Part shown: piece after piece, positions 17,691 through 29,050 of the stretch
Layout of the letters: each line of letters begins with the position of its first letter
Numbering within the stretch: the first letter of the stretch is position 1
NCBI GenBank assembly: GCA_028293825.1
Contig: JAQGNY010000054.1
Location: 161,019 to 225,018 of the forward strand
From: Verrucomicrobiaceae bacterium
Lineage (GTDB): Bacteria; Pseudomonadota; Gammaproteobacteria; Pseudomonadales; CAMLJR01
Direction: 5' to 3'
Length of the DNA: 64,000 nucleotides
The notes under the pieces: generated by a model
What the model saw: the letters and a program-made list of their open reading frames with translations, nothing else
What the model was told of the DNA's origin: nothing
Database searches by the model: none
Program-made: the position numbers and the translations under genes

Positions 17691-19886
17691 TTATTCGTTA
17701 AGAAGTTGCAGCGGTTGCGGTTCGTTCGCCTGCACTTTCTCAATTAAGCTGCGGATATCAATAATCAATGCGACTTCGCCAGTGGCGAGAATCGTCGAGC
17801 CGCCAATACCGCGGATATGACTGAATATTTTTCCCATCGGCTTGATCACCGTTTGGAATTCGCCGTGCAGCGTGTCGACCACGATGCCGACTTTTACGCC
17901 GGCGTAGCGCACCACGACAATATTTTCGCGGCCATCGAAGCGGCCATCGATTTCGGACTCTTTACCTATTTCGAAAAATTCGCGCAGGCGAATATAAGGC
18001 AGCACCTCACCGCGCAAATTAATGTAGTTGCGCAACTGTTCCTGATCGCGATCATTAGTATTTAATTCAATACATTCGACGACCATATCGAGCGGAATTA
18101 CAAAGGCCGAACGCCCCACCTGTACCAAAAAACCATCGATGATCGCGAGCGTCAGCGGCAGCCGAATACTCATCGTGCTACCGACGCCCATTTCGCTGGC
18201 GATGCTGATAGTGCCGCGCAATGCTTCGATGTTCTGCCGCACCACGTCCATGCCGACGCCGCGGCCGGATAAATTTGTTACTTGTTCGGCCGTGGAAAAA
18301 CCCGCCGCGAAAATTAATTTGTAAATTTCCGGATCGGACAAATTGTGATTGGCCGGAACAATGCCTTTCTCGATGGCCTTGCTCAGAATTCTGTCTTTGT
18401 TCAAACCGCCGCCGTCATCGGATACTTCGATAACGATGCTGCCGGAATCGTGAAACGCGTTGAGCTCGATGGTGCCTTGCAGCGGTTTGCCGCGCTCCGC
18501 GCGCACTTCCGCTTTTTCGATGCCGTGGTCCATCGAATTGCGCACCAGGTGCATTAACGGATCGCCAATTTTTTCAACGACGGTTTTATCGAGTTCGGTT
18601 TCGGCGCCATTAATGATCAAGCCAATGTCTTTGCCGATCTCTTTGCTGACATCGCGCACCACACGTTGAAAGCGCGAGAAGGTTTCGCCGATCTGCACCA
18701 TCCGAATCGATAACGCGGTATCGCGCACTTCTTCGATTAAATTGCCCATCAGCTCGCCGGCTTCGAGCATTTCGCTAATAGCGGAACGCTTAGCAATTAA
18801 ATTAGCACCGGCACCGGCGATAACTAACTCGCCGATTAAACCGATCAGGTGATCGAGCTTGTCGGCATCGATACGAATTAACCGCTGTTGCTTATTTTTC
18901 GCGTCTTTTACTTGCTGCTGTTTTTCGACGGCGGCTTCGACCACATCCGCCTGCACTGCGCCGTTACCGATCAAAATGCTGCCGAGCGGTAAAGAAATTT
19001 CTTCGGCTAATTCCGCTTGCGCGTTAAGGCCGACATTTAATTCCTGTTCGCTGAGCGTGCCGCACTTAATCAGAATATCGCCGAGCAGCATTTCCTCTTC
19101 GGGCAAATTACGAATCAATTCGATGTAATCGGCAATGCAGCTACGTGGCGACAGAATGGTAATGCGCGCATCTTCGCGCACAAATTCAAATACGCCTTCG
19201 ATCGCGGCTTTATCGACATCGCTTTTGAAATTAATTTCGAAACCGAGATAACACGACTCGGCGTCGAACGCATCGAATGCCGGCAGCGCGTCGCTGATAG
19301 TCGACACCGCCACGATTTCGCCGAGCGTGCGCAGATAACGCATGAACGCGAGCGGGTCCATACCGTTGCGAAATACATCGGTACCGAAACGCAGTGAAAT
19401 ATGCCAGTTGTCGGTATCGGCAACGATGCCGCTGCGCTCGATTTCCGGTGCAGCCACCACAGTTGGCGCAGCGACCGCCACCGCTTGCGGCGCGACCCCG
19501 AGATACACATTTAAACGGTCGATCAGGCCGCTACCTTTTTGTTCGAGCGCGGCATCCGGTGCATCGTTGCCATTGGCGACGTTATCGACCAGAGCGCTGA
19601 TTTGATCGCAGCTTTCCAAAAATATATCGGCGAGATTGCTGTCGAGTGGCACGTTGCCGTCGCGCACTTTATCGAGCACGCTTTCGACGACGTGCGTGAA
19701 TTTAACAACGTCATCTAAGCCGAATAATCCGGCCGAACCTTTGATCGTATGCGCAGCGCGAAAAATAGCGTTGATAGTGTCCGCGTCGGCCGCTTCGCTT
19801 TCGGTCTGCAACAAACGGCTTTCCATATCCTCGAGCAATTCGCGGCTTTCGACTAAAAATGTTTGCAGTGCTGCATCGAGATTCAT
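17691..19886 (-). CDS. cheA: chemotaxis histidine kinase CheA with MshEN-like insert
   Basis: A 731-residue CheA. In order: Hpt domain with phospho-His46 (AAHTIKGSAG); an alpha/beta region about 155-250 in place of a typical P2; two tandem 24-residue helical motifs at 267-290 (LLGDIL...LNAQ) and 300-323 (PLGSIL...VEKQ) that resemble the MshEN/GspE-N fold; dimerisation helices 335-410; HATPase with N-box HLVRNSMDHGI (446-456), G1 DDGGGL and G2 GRGVGMD (541-547); and a CheW-like domain to the end. The start has GAGGAT seven bases upstream. It phosphorylates CheY and CheB in response to receptors. The insert is unusual for E. coli-type CheA; its arginine, needed for c-di-GMP in true MshEN motifs, is replaced by Leu and Pro. 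Confidence 0.96.
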   Translation of the reverse strand: MNLDAALQTFLVESRELLEDMESRLLQTESEAADADTINAIFRAAHTIKGSAGLFGLDDVVKFTHVVESVLDKVRDGNVPLDSNLADIFLESCDQISALVDNVANGNDAPDAALEQKGSGLIDRLNVYLGVAPQAVAVAAPTVVAAPEIERSGIVADTDNWHISLRFGTDVFRNGMDPLAFMRYLRTLGEIVAVSTISDALPAFDAFDAESCYLGFEINFKSDVDKAAIEGVFEFVREDARITILSPRSCIADYIELIRNLPEEEMLLGDILIKCGTLSEQELNVGLNAQAELAEEISLPLGSILIGNGAVQADVVEAAVEKQQQVKDAKNKQQRLIRIDADKLDHLIGLIGELVIAGAGANLIAKRSAISEMLEAGELMGNLIEEVRDTALSIRMVQIGETFSRFQRVVRDVSKEIGKDIGLIINGAETELDKTVVEKIGDPLMHLVRNSMDHGIEKAEVRAERGKPLQGTIELNAFHDSGSIVIEVSDDGGGLNKDRILSKAIEKGIVPANHNLSDPEIYKLIFAAGFSTAEQVTNLSGRGVGMDVVRQNIEALRGTISIASEMGVGSTMSIRLPLTLAIIDGFLVQVGRSAFVIPLDMVVECIELNTNDRDQEQLRNYINLRGEVLPYIRLREFFEIGKESEIDGRFDGRENIVVVRYAGVKVGIVVDTLHGEFQTVIKPMGKIFSHIRGIGGSTILATGEVALIIDIRSLIEKVQANEPQPLQLLNE

Positions 19887-19897
19887 CGTCGCTATCC

Positions 19898-20209
19898 TCA
19901 GCCGGCCGCGTCGGTTTGCACGCCGAATTCGGCGCTTAAATTACACAGCTGCCAACCATCCAGCACCGCCTGACTTGGCGCTAAAAACTCGATTGATTTA
20001 TTGCGCGCCACGCATTCGCGTTTGGCGAGCAATAACAATTGCATGCCGGCCGTATCGATTTCGCCGATTTGCGATAAATCAATTTCCAGCGGAAGCTCCG
20101 CCTGCAATGCAGCGGCAAGTTTTTCTTTCAATTCGGCCGCCATATAAATGGTCAACTCACCTTCAAGGGTAAGTCGGGTTGCCGCTTCTTTCTTTTTCGA
20201 TGAGCCCAT
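19898..20209 (-). CDS. STAS-domain protein in chemotaxis operon
   Basis: A 103-residue single STAS domain, the fold of anti-sigma-factor antagonists. The family core is visible: LTLEGELTIYMAAELKEKL, LPLEIDLSQIGEIDTAGMQLLLLAKREC, with Thr at the position of the usual phosphorylatable serine in the DxxG loop. It sits between cheY and cheA, 12 bases before cheA, and is surely co-transcribed. In comparable operons a STAS protein accompanies CheA, but its biochemical role there is uncertain; interaction with CheA or a partner kinase is an inference. Confidence 0.88.
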   Translation of the reverse strand: MGSSKKKEAATRLTLEGELTIYMAAELKEKLAAALQAELPLEIDLSQIGEIDTAGMQLLLLAKRECVARNKSIEFLAPSQAVLDGWQLCNLSAEFGVQTDAAG

Positions 20210-20227
20210 TAATAAATTCCGCGCTAC

Positions 20228-20596
20228 TTACGGCAATATGAGTTTGGAGACTGCACTCAACATCTGTTCGGGCTTGAACGGTTTAACGACCCATGCTTTG
20301 GCACCCGCGGCCTGACCTTCTTGCTTTTTGCCTTCCTGGCTTTCTGTGGTCAGCATGATGATCGGAGTAAATTTGTAGTTCGGCAGTTTTTTCACTTCTT
20401 TCACCAGCGTGATGCCGTCCATGTTCGGCATATTCACATCGCTGATAATTAAATGAACTTTCACGCCGTTGAGTTTGGAGAGCGCATCGACACCATCGCA
20501 CGCCTCGATCACATCGTACCCGCCGCCTTTTAACGCGATCGCAACGACCTGACGCAATGAAGCGGAATCGTCAACGATGAGAATCGTTTTTGCCAT
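20228..20596 (-). CDS. cheY: chemotaxis response regulator CheY
   Basis: A 122-residue single receiver domain. Acidic pair VDDSAS, phospho-Asp in LIISDVNMPNMDG, Thr in LTTES and Lys in VVKPF are all present. When phosphorylated by CheA it would bind the flagellar switch or a pilus motor. Start: the ATG at 20596 has GGAG nine bases upstream; a TTG five codons earlier is in frame but contains that ribosome site. It is separated from the upstream MCP gene by 173 bases, so it may have its own promoter as well as read-through. Confidence 0.96.
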   Translation of the reverse strand: MAKTILIVDDSASLRQVVAIALKGGGYDVIEACDGVDALSKLNGVKVHLIISDVNMPNMDGITLVKEVKKLPNYKFTPIIMLTTESQEGKKQEGQAAGAKAWVVKPFKPEQMLSAVSKLILP

Positions 20597-20769
20597 AACA
20601 GAAAACTCCAAAAATCTTTAAAAACTTATGCACGATTGCAAATTTTTGCGACTCGTAGTGAGCCGCGCTGCCGCTATTCGATACCGCTAATTCTTTAACA
20701 ATTTTTCTGTACCAATTGCCAATTACGATTTTCCAAAAATTAAAAATCTACCAATTGGAAAACTCAAAC

Positions 20770-21951
20770 TTAGAAAAATGTAATTTCATCTTCTTGCGTC
20801 TGCGAACCGGCACCGCTGTGTACCGAGCGCTCTTCCGCCATTGCATAAGTGCGTTCGAGTTCGTGCAACAATTCGCGCGTATCGAGCGGTAAAAATCCAG
20901 CACCCTGTTGAACACCCGCGCAGCTGCGATCGAGATATTCGGGCACCGAACCAATGTTGTCGCGCACGTGACTCAACACTTGGCTGACACGATCTTGAAA
21001 TTGCAGCTGCACCATCGCCTGCGAAATTTCATCCTTAATACCGGCGCTTTGCGTGCGCAAAATTCCGCTCGATTCGATCAGTCCTTCCGTCACTTGACGG
21101 AAATCGCTCAGCACCGATTCAATCGCTTGCTCTGAGCGAGTAACCGATTGCGATTCGCTCGATGCGGTGTGATCGGCAGCGCGTACCGCCGTGCTGATCG
21201 CATTGCTGATAGTTTCTACTTTCGCACTGATGCGTGTGCCGGTTTCTTTCGACAAATTAGACAGTTTGCGTACTTCGTCGGCGACGACCGCAAAACCGCG
21301 ACCGACCTCACCGGCACGCGCCGCTTCGATCGCTGCATTTAATGCGAGTAAATTAGTTTGGTCGGCAATGCCGCGCACGTCGGCCGCCATTTGTTTTAAC
21401 TCGACAATAAAATCGAGCAGCCCGCTTACTTCGCCGAGCATTATTTGTTTGTTGTCCATCGCCGCTTTCAGCGATGCAACCACTTCACTTAATTGCGCTT
21501 CGCAAGAAGCAAATACGGACACTGTTGAACCGCCGCCATCGAGTTCACCAGCGGCGTTATCGGATGCAGCGACTGCGGTTTCCAAATTTCTAACGATGCC
21601 GGCAAATTGGCCGGTAAGTTCGCATACAGCAGATTCCATTTGCGAGCGGCCGAGTTCGATCTGACGCTGCCACACCGGTACCAGCTCGCTGCTTAATTGA
21701 TGCAGGCCGACCACGAATGGATCTGCGGTCGCTTGGAATTTTTGTTCGGTTTCGCGATGCGCTTGTGCAACGGCACTATTGAGCGATTCGTTCACCGAAC
21801 CTTTCAACATAAATGCGCTGAAGCCTGCGGCTATAATAATTACGATTGCCAGCACGATTACCGGCCAGTCAAAACCAGCAACGATAAATACACCAATCGC
21901 GGCGAGCAGCGCTGGCGTAAACACGTACAGACCTGTTGCTTTTGCTTGCAT
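20770..21951 (-). CDS. methyl-accepting chemotaxis protein lacking periplasmic sensor
   Basis: A 393-residue receptor with two closely spaced transmembrane segments (about 9-27 and 29-51) and no periplasmic sensor between them, so any input must come through the membrane or cytoplasm. The signalling hairpin is intact ([36 protein letters not shown]) but the coiled-coil arms are short. The tail EDEITFF is acidic and lacks the NWETF tether. GAGGTGA precedes the ATG. It is first in the chemotaxis gene run. Aerotaxis or energy taxis is possible but unproven. Confidence 0.92.
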   Translation of the reverse strand: MQAKATGLYVFTPALLAAIGVFIVAGFDWPVIVLAIVIIIAAGFSAFMLKGSVNESLNSAVAQAHRETEQKFQATADPFVVGLHQLSSELVPVWQRQIELGRSQMESAVCELTGQFAGIVRNLETAVAASDNAAGELDGGGSTVSVFASCEAQLSEVVASLKAAMDNKQIMLGEVSGLLDFIVELKQMAADVRGIADQTNLLALNAAIEAARAGEVGRGFAVVADEVRKLSNLSKETGTRISAKVETISNAISTAVRAADHTASSESQSVTRSEQAIESVLSDFRQVTEGLIESSGILRTQSAGIKDEISQAMVQLQFQDRVSQVLSHVRDNIGSVPEYLDRSCAGVQQGAGFLPLDTRELLHELERTYAMAEERSVHSGAGSQTQEDEITFF

Positions 21952-22306
21952 GGAAAAATCACCTCAAGAATTTCCGCGACATTCCCTTGCACGGCCAAGC
22001 AGAGCTCGCGCTGCTGCTTATAACTTTTTAATTGCTTTTATAAAGCTCGACGACTCAAAACAAACCGCATAGACAGCAATTAGCCGCATCGCTGGTAGTG
22101 ATGCTTTAATCTAGATCAAAACTGAGTTGTTTCAAGGCAGATAGAGAGCGAATAAAAATCAGCGCTGCGAAAGCGTTAACTATTCGATGCAGGAAAGCGT
22201 GTTTTTAGCGGGTATTCAGCGGTTTAGCCTAACAGTGGCGCTATGGCGCACCACTGCTGGAAAAAAAATAATTTATAAAAAAAGTTTTTGCGGAAATTGT
22301 GCTACG
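21952..22306. other. intergenic region purA / chemotaxis run
   Basis: This 355-base non-coding region lies between the purA stop and the first MCP gene, both on the minus strand. It contains a purA-proximal hairpin (22233-22256) beside A/T runs and an imperfect FNR-like dyad TTAAT-N4-ATCAA (22106-22119) about 155 bases before the MCP start. No coding frame is convincing. Confidence 0.65.
22233..22256 (-). terminator. hairpin downstream of purA
   Basis: CAGTGG and CCACTG arms with extra inner GCGC pairing form a hairpin about 50 bases after the purA stop. On the minus strand a T8 run precedes rather than follows the stem, so termination is only moderately supported. Confidence 0.4.
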
Positions 22307-24816
<2,510 letters not shown>

Positions 24817-24821
24817 AAAGC

Positions 24822-25013
24822 TTATCCGCGCCTGATCCAATGCAAAAAAACAGCGCCCAAAACCATGCTACTGAGACCAAAAATACGCAACGTACGGGGA
24901 GGCATTTGCGCTGCAAGCGTCATCGCCTGTTGCCAGCGCGTCGGGCTTAAGAACGGCAAAATGCCTTCAAATACCAGCACCAGGCAAAAGGCTGTCGCCA
25001 GATCGCGCGCCAA
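24822..25013 (-). CDS. DUF2065-family small membrane protein (YjeT-like)
   Basis: A protein of about 63 residues with the DUF2065 pattern: one hydrophobic helix, GILPFLSPTRWQQAM, an arginine near RTLRIFG and a second helix. It lies between hflC and hisZ as in Pseudomonas. Start choice: a TTG at 25013 with GAGGAG six bases upstream gives the family length. A GTG at 25076 would add 21 unrelated residues and abuts the hflC terminator. Function unknown; probably an inner membrane protein. Confidence 0.78.
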   Translation of the reverse strand: MARDLATAFCLVLVFEGILPFLSPTRWQQAMTLAAQMPPRTLRIFGLSSMVLGAVFLHWIRRG

Positions 25014-25076
25014 TGCACTCTCCTCACGCAATGATTTGCGCAGCGTACTTATTGATGTTTGAAAAATTCCGGCCAC

Positions 25077-25123
25077 AAAAAACCCGGATCTGGTCGGTAC
25101 CTAAGCGGGCGACCAGCCCGGGT
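25077..25123 (-). terminator. intrinsic terminator after hflC
   Basis: On the minus strand ACCCGGGCTGGTCG pairs with CGACCAGATCCGGGT (one bulge) around a 13-base loop, directly followed by T6. It is a strong terminator 59 bases after hflC, separating the hfq-hflXKC transcript from DUF2065-hisZ-purA. Confidence 0.85.
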
Positions 25124-25181
25124 GCGCGATCATACCACAGTCGACTTTTATTGCGGCTGTCGCCGGGCGGTCACGAAACGC

Positions 25182-26057
25182 TTAGCGCGTGCCGCGTTGA
25201 CTGTTCAGGTATTTAAAGAAATCGCTTTTCGGATCGAGCAATAAAATATCGTTGCGACCGCCAAAGCTCTCTTGATATGCGGTGAGACTACGCGTGAACG
25301 CATAAAACTCCGGGTCTTGTTTATAGGCCTCCGCATAAATGGCTGACGCTTTCGCATCGCCTTCGCCGCGAATCGATTCAGCATCGCGATACGCCGATGC
25401 TTCGAGAATAGTTTTCTCACGATCGGCCGAGGCCCGAATTTTTTCCGCCAGCTCTTTACCGGTTGAACGATGCTCGCGCGCTTCGCGTTCGCGTTCCGAC
25501 TTCATCCGATCGAATACCGATTGACTGACCTGCTCCGGTAAATCGATACGCTTGATACGCACATCGACCACTTCGATACCGAATTCAGTCTGTGCGATTT
25601 CGTTCAATTGCTTGGTCAAATCGGCCATCAACGATTCGCGCTCGCCAGAGACAACCTCATGCACAGTGCGTTCGCCAAACTGATTGCGTAAACCGGTTTT
25701 GATCCGTTGCAGCAACAGTGTTTGCGCACGCGTTTCATCGCCGCTGGTAGCGGTATAAAACCGCGATGTGTCTTTCAAACGCCACTTCGCATAAAAATCG
25801 ACATCGAGTGGCTTTTTCTCGATCGTTAAAAAACGTTCGGGCGGCGACTCCAATGTCAACAGACGACGATCGAATTTACGTACCGTATGCACCCACGGAA
25901 TTTTCGCGTGCAAGCCAATCGAAATATTCGGATTCACCACTTCGCCAAAACGCAGCAACACGCCGCGCTCGGTTTCGCTGATGACATATAAACTGTTGGC
26001 GAGGCCGAGCGCGATCAATACGAATAGCGCCGCTAAGCTAATTAATTTATTTCCCAT
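25182..26057 (-). CDS. hflC: HflC, modulator of FtsH protease
   Basis: A 291-residue membrane-anchored SPFH/prohibitin protein. One N-terminal transmembrane helix (about 5-23), then the SPFH domain beginning ETERGVLLRFGEV, then a charged coiled coil (RMKSEREREAREHRSTGKELAEKI...). It forms the HflKC cage with HflK around the FtsH protease in the inner membrane, facing the periplasm. Start: the ATG at 26057, one base after the hflK stop, matches the HflC opening; a frame extended upstream overlaps hflK and is rejected. Confidence 0.96.
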   Translation of the reverse strand: MGNKLISLAALFVLIALGLANSLYVISETERGVLLRFGEVVNPNISIGLHAKIPWVHTVRKFDRRLLTLESPPERFLTIEKKPLDVDFYAKWRLKDTSRFYTATSGDETRAQTLLLQRIKTGLRNQFGERTVHEVVSGERESLMADLTKQLNEIAQTEFGIEVVDVRIKRIDLPEQVSQSVFDRMKSEREREAREHRSTGKELAEKIRASADREKTILEASAYRDAESIRGEGDAKASAIYAEAYKQDPEFYAFTRSLTAYQESFGGRNDILLLDPKSDFFKYLNSQRGTR

Positions 26058-26058
26058 G

Positions 26059-27186
26059 TTAGCGACCCTCCCGTCCGCGCGATGTATCGCGGCGCGTGCT
26101 CGGCAACGGTTCCATCTGCACTTCGACGCTGCCGGTACTGCTGGCACGATCGGCCGCATTTTGCTGTTCGATAATTTTATCGAGCGGTACGTACAACATA
26201 TTATTTCCGCCCTGCACATCGACTAACACTTTGTTGCTCTTACTGAGCACGCTCTGAACCGCATCGATATACATGCGCTGCCGCGTTACTTCGGGCGCTT
26301 TACGGTATTCGGTTAGTTGTTTTTCGAAACGCGCTGCGTCGCCTTCGGCGCGCGACACCACTTGCTCGCGATAGGCATTAGCTTCTTCTATTTGACGCTG
26401 AGCGCGGCCGCGCGCTTCCGGAATAATTCCGTTGGCATAAGTTTCGGCTTCGTTCTTCAAACGCTCGCGATCTTCTTTCGCGCGCGGCACATCGTTAAAT
26501 GCTTCCTGTACTTGCGAGGGCGCATGCGCATCCTCAATGTTCACTTTCGCAATTTGAATTCCGGTTTCATAAGCGTCGAGATATTGCTGCAACCGCAGTT
26601 GCACATCGACCGCGATTTGCTCGCGACCCTCGGTAATAATTTGATCCATAACCGCGCCGCCAACGACATGGCGCAATGCGCTTTCCGTAGCCTGCTCAAG
26701 ACTGATTTCCGGCTGCTTAACTTTCAGCAAATAATTTTTCGGATCGGCGACACGGTATTGAACTGAAATCGCTACATCGACGATATTTTCATCCTGCGTC
26801 AGCATGACCGAATGCTGCCCTACCGATTGCACTTTGGTAACGTTCACTTTCGCAACGCGATCGATCATTGGCCAATTCCAATGCAGACCGGGATTTACTG
26901 TTTCCAGATATTTGCCGAGGCGCAATACAACCGCGCGCTCCTGCTGATCCAACTGATAAAAACCAAATGCGAAATACAACGCGAGCGCGCCGACGATAAT
27001 AATCGCGAACAAGCCACGGCTCGGCACCTGATTCAGATTCGTACCGCCGGTTTTTTTGCCGCCGCCGAACAGGCTGTTGATTTTTTCCTGAAATTTTTTC
27101 AGCGCTTCGTCAAGATCCGGCGGGCCTTGATCGCCACCGCCCCACGGATCTTTCTGCTTACCGCCTCCCGGCTCGTTCCACGCCAT
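26059..27186 (-). CDS. hflK: HflK, modulator of FtsH protease
   Basis: A 375-residue SPFH protein. The N-terminus is Gly/Pro rich (WNEPGGGKQKDPWGGGDQGPPDLDEAL) and followed by FQEKINSLFGGGKK, a transmembrane helix near 58-77 and the SPFH domain (QQERAVVLRLGKY). The coiled-coil segment includes AETYANGIIPEARGRAQRQIEEANAYREQ. The C-terminal tail is variable and basic. GGAG lies six bases upstream of the ATG. Partner of HflC in the FtsH-regulating complex; the pair is almost contiguous. Confidence 0.96.
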   Translation of the reverse strand: MAWNEPGGGKQKDPWGGGDQGPPDLDEALKKFQEKINSLFGGGKKTGGTNLNQVPSRGLFAIIIVGALALYFAFGFYQLDQQERAVVLRLGKYLETVNPGLHWNWPMIDRVAKVNVTKVQSVGQHSVMLTQDENIVDVAISVQYRVADPKNYLLKVKQPEISLEQATESALRHVVGGAVMDQIITEGREQIAVDVQLRLQQYLDAYETGIQIAKVNIEDAHAPSQVQEAFNDVPRAKEDRERLKNEAETYANGIIPEARGRAQRQIEEANAYREQVVSRAEGDAARFEKQLTEYRKAPEVTRQRMYIDAVQSVLSKSNKVLVDVQGGNNMLYVPLDKIIEQQNAADRASSTGSVEVQMEPLPSTRRDTSRGREGR

Positions 27187-27209
27187 AATTTTCTCCGGGT
27201 TGATGCCCG

Positions 27210-27248
27210 CGGCCTGTGGCCGTGAGAACGAAACAACAAATTTCGTTC
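27210..27248 (-). other. two hairpins between hflX and hflK
   Basis: CGGCC-TGT-GGCCG (27210-27222) and GAACGAAA-N7-TTTCGTTC (27226-27248) lie in tandem in the 134-base hflX-hflK gap. Neither has a terminator tail on the minus strand. They may be mRNA processing or stability elements that uncouple hflKC from hfq-hflX. Confidence 0.4.
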
Positions 27249-27320
27249 AAGGTTAATGATGCTGATGCGTGCCTTATGCGGGCCGCAGTCTACCAAGTTT
27301 TGGAATACGCGCCGACGAAA

Positions 27321-28610
27321 TTAATGCAGCTGTAATAGCTGTTGTGGATCGAGCTTTTCGTGATCGGCCAGACGCTGAAAATCGAGCGCCGGCATTTTGA
27401 TTGTCAGTAATGTGCTGCCATCTTCACGCTGCGATTCGGACTGCACGGCGCCCGCTTCGTAAAGGCGCGCGCGCAACCGGCCCATATGCGCGGCGATAAC
27501 GACATCGCCAACGACTACATCGCGACCGAGCAATTCGGCAATCGCTTGCGGAATTAACTCGAGACCGAGACGCTCTTTAGCGGAAACCCAGACCCGCTGC
27601 GGCCGGCCGTTTTCGTCGCGATCGATACGCGGCACCAGCTGCGGCACATCGATTTTGTTGTAAATATCGAGCCGCGGAATTTCCGCCGCCTCGATTTCTT
27701 CAAGCACATTGATGACGTGATAAATATTCGTATCGCGCTCTTCTGCCGCACAATCGATAACGTGCAGCAGCAAATCCGCGTCCGCCACCTGCTCCAGAGT
27801 CGCGCGAAATGCTTCTACGAGTTTGTGCGGCAAATGCCGGATAAAACCCACCGTATCGGCAAGCAGAACCGGACCTAATTCAGGAATAGTCACGCGCCGC
27901 AACGTCGGATCCAGCGTCGCGAATAATTGATCGGCCGCGTACACATCCGATTGCGTGATCGCATTAAATAACGTGGATTTGCCGGCGTTGGTGTAACCGA
28001 CTAAGGACAACATCGGCAATTCGGCACGCTGACGTGCACGCCCGGCTTGCTTGCGTTGCACGCGCACTTTATCGAGCCGCGCGTTAATCGCCTTGATGCG
28101 TTCGCGCAATAATCGCCGGTCGGTTTCCAATTGCGTTTCACCCGGACCGCGCAAACCGATACCACCTTTCTGGCGTTCAAGGTGAGTCCAGCCACGCACC
28201 AATCGCGTCGACATATGCTGCAGCTGGGCGAGCTCGACCTGCAGCTTGCCTTCATGCGTGCGCGCACGCTGGGCAAAAATATCGAGGATTAGGCCGGTTC
28301 GATCGAGTACGCGACATTGCAATTCGCGCTCTAAATTGCGCTCCTGACTCGGACGCAGGGCGTGATTGAAGAGCACCAGTTCAGCACTGTGCTCTGCAAC
28401 GGCTTGACGAATTTCTTCGAGTTTACCGGCACCGACAAATATGCGCGGATCGGGAGTTGCACGACTGCCAACAATGAATGCCACCGGCTCACCACCGGCG
28501 GAAATCACCAGCTCTTCGAACTCTCGCGGATCTTCGGCTTCTTCGCGGTTATGGAAATCGACATGGACCAGAACCGCGCGTTCGCCCGATGCGGGACGTT
28601 CAAATAGCAA
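27321..28610 (-). CDS. hflX: GTPase HflX, ribosome rescue factor
   Basis: A 429-residue GTPase that binds the 50S subunit and splits stalled ribosomes under stress. N-terminal nucleotide-binding-like domain (with VGAGKLEEIRQAV and LFNHALRPSQERNLE), coiled coil QKGGIGLRGPGETQLETDRRLLRERI, then the G domain: P-loop GYTNAGKST, switch DPTLRR, DTVGFIRHLP and NKID. Start: a TTG at 28610 gives LLFERPASGERAVLVHV, matching the family opening; no better ATG exists. It begins 9 bases after the hfq stop, so it is translationally close. Confidence 0.95.
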   Translation of the reverse strand: MLFERPASGERAVLVHVDFHNREEAEDPREFEELVISAGGEPVAFIVGSRATPDPRIFVGAGKLEEIRQAVAEHSAELVLFNHALRPSQERNLERELQCRVLDRTGLILDIFAQRARTHEGKLQVELAQLQHMSTRLVRGWTHLERQKGGIGLRGPGETQLETDRRLLRERIKAINARLDKVRVQRKQAGRARQRAELPMLSLVGYTNAGKSTLFNAITQSDVYAADQLFATLDPTLRRVTIPELGPVLLADTVGFIRHLPHKLVEAFRATLEQVADADLLLHVIDCAAEERDTNIYHVINVLEEIEAAEIPRLDIYNKIDVPQLVPRIDRDENGRPQRVWVSAKERLGLELIPQAIAELLGRDVVVGDVVIAAHMGRLRARLYEAGAVQSESQREDGSTLLTIKMPALDFQRLADHEKLDPQQLLQLH

Positions 28611-28619
28611 GGATCACAC

Positions 28620-28877
28620 TCACTCGACTTCGTCGCCTTCTTCACCATCTTGCGGATTCGCCATTGGTAGACGCACCACACGCGATGGAACTACGGTTGA
28701 AATGGCGTGCTTATAAACCATTTGGCTGACCGTGTTTTTCAGCAGCACTACAAATTGGTCGAAGGATTCAATCTGTCCCTGCAATTTGATTCCGTTGACC
28801 AAATAAATGGAAACGGGGATGCGCTCTTTGCGCAAAATGTTCAAATAAGGGTCTTGTAGCGTGTGCCCTTTTGACAT
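28620..28877 (-). CDS. hfq: RNA chaperone Hfq
   Basis: An 85-residue Sm-like hexamer subunit that pairs small RNAs with mRNAs. Sm1 ([26 protein letters not shown]) and Sm2 ([13 protein letters not shown]) are canonical, with an acidic short tail (GEEGDEVE). AGGAG stands seven bases before the ATG, and just upstream of it is a small GCCCT/AGGGC hairpin (28896-28910). It leads the hfq-hflX pair. Confidence 0.99.
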   Translation of the reverse strand: MSKGHTLQDPYLNILRKERIPVSIYLVNGIKLQGQIESFDQFVVLLKNTVSQMVYKHAISTVVPSRVVRLPMANPQDGEEGDEVE

Positions 28878-28895
28878 TTTGTTTCTCCTTTTAGA

Positions 28896-28910
28896 GCCCT
28901 AAAACAGGGC
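28896..28910 (-). promoter_or_regulatory. small hairpin before hfq ribosome site
   Basis: GCCCT-N5-AGGGC sits a few bases upstream of the AGGAG of hfq in the transcript. Hfq is known to autoregulate by binding its own leader in E. coli; whether this hairpin is involved is inference. Confidence 0.3.
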
Positions 28911-29050
28911 GAAAATTAATAAATCAGCGGATTTGAGACCCGAGTTCCACTCTGCGCCTTGCGGCGAGATCCAGGCTGAGACCAGCGCTCCGCGCTACAG
29001 TTCAGCCCCAGTTCAGAAAACGGATTTCGAGTATAACGCAAGGCCTGTAC

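Noticed and set aside
22106..22119. FNR-like box TTAAT-N4-ATCAA upstream of the first MCP gene
   Set aside because: One mismatch in a core half-site and about 155 bases from the start codon; kept only as a note in the intergenic entry.
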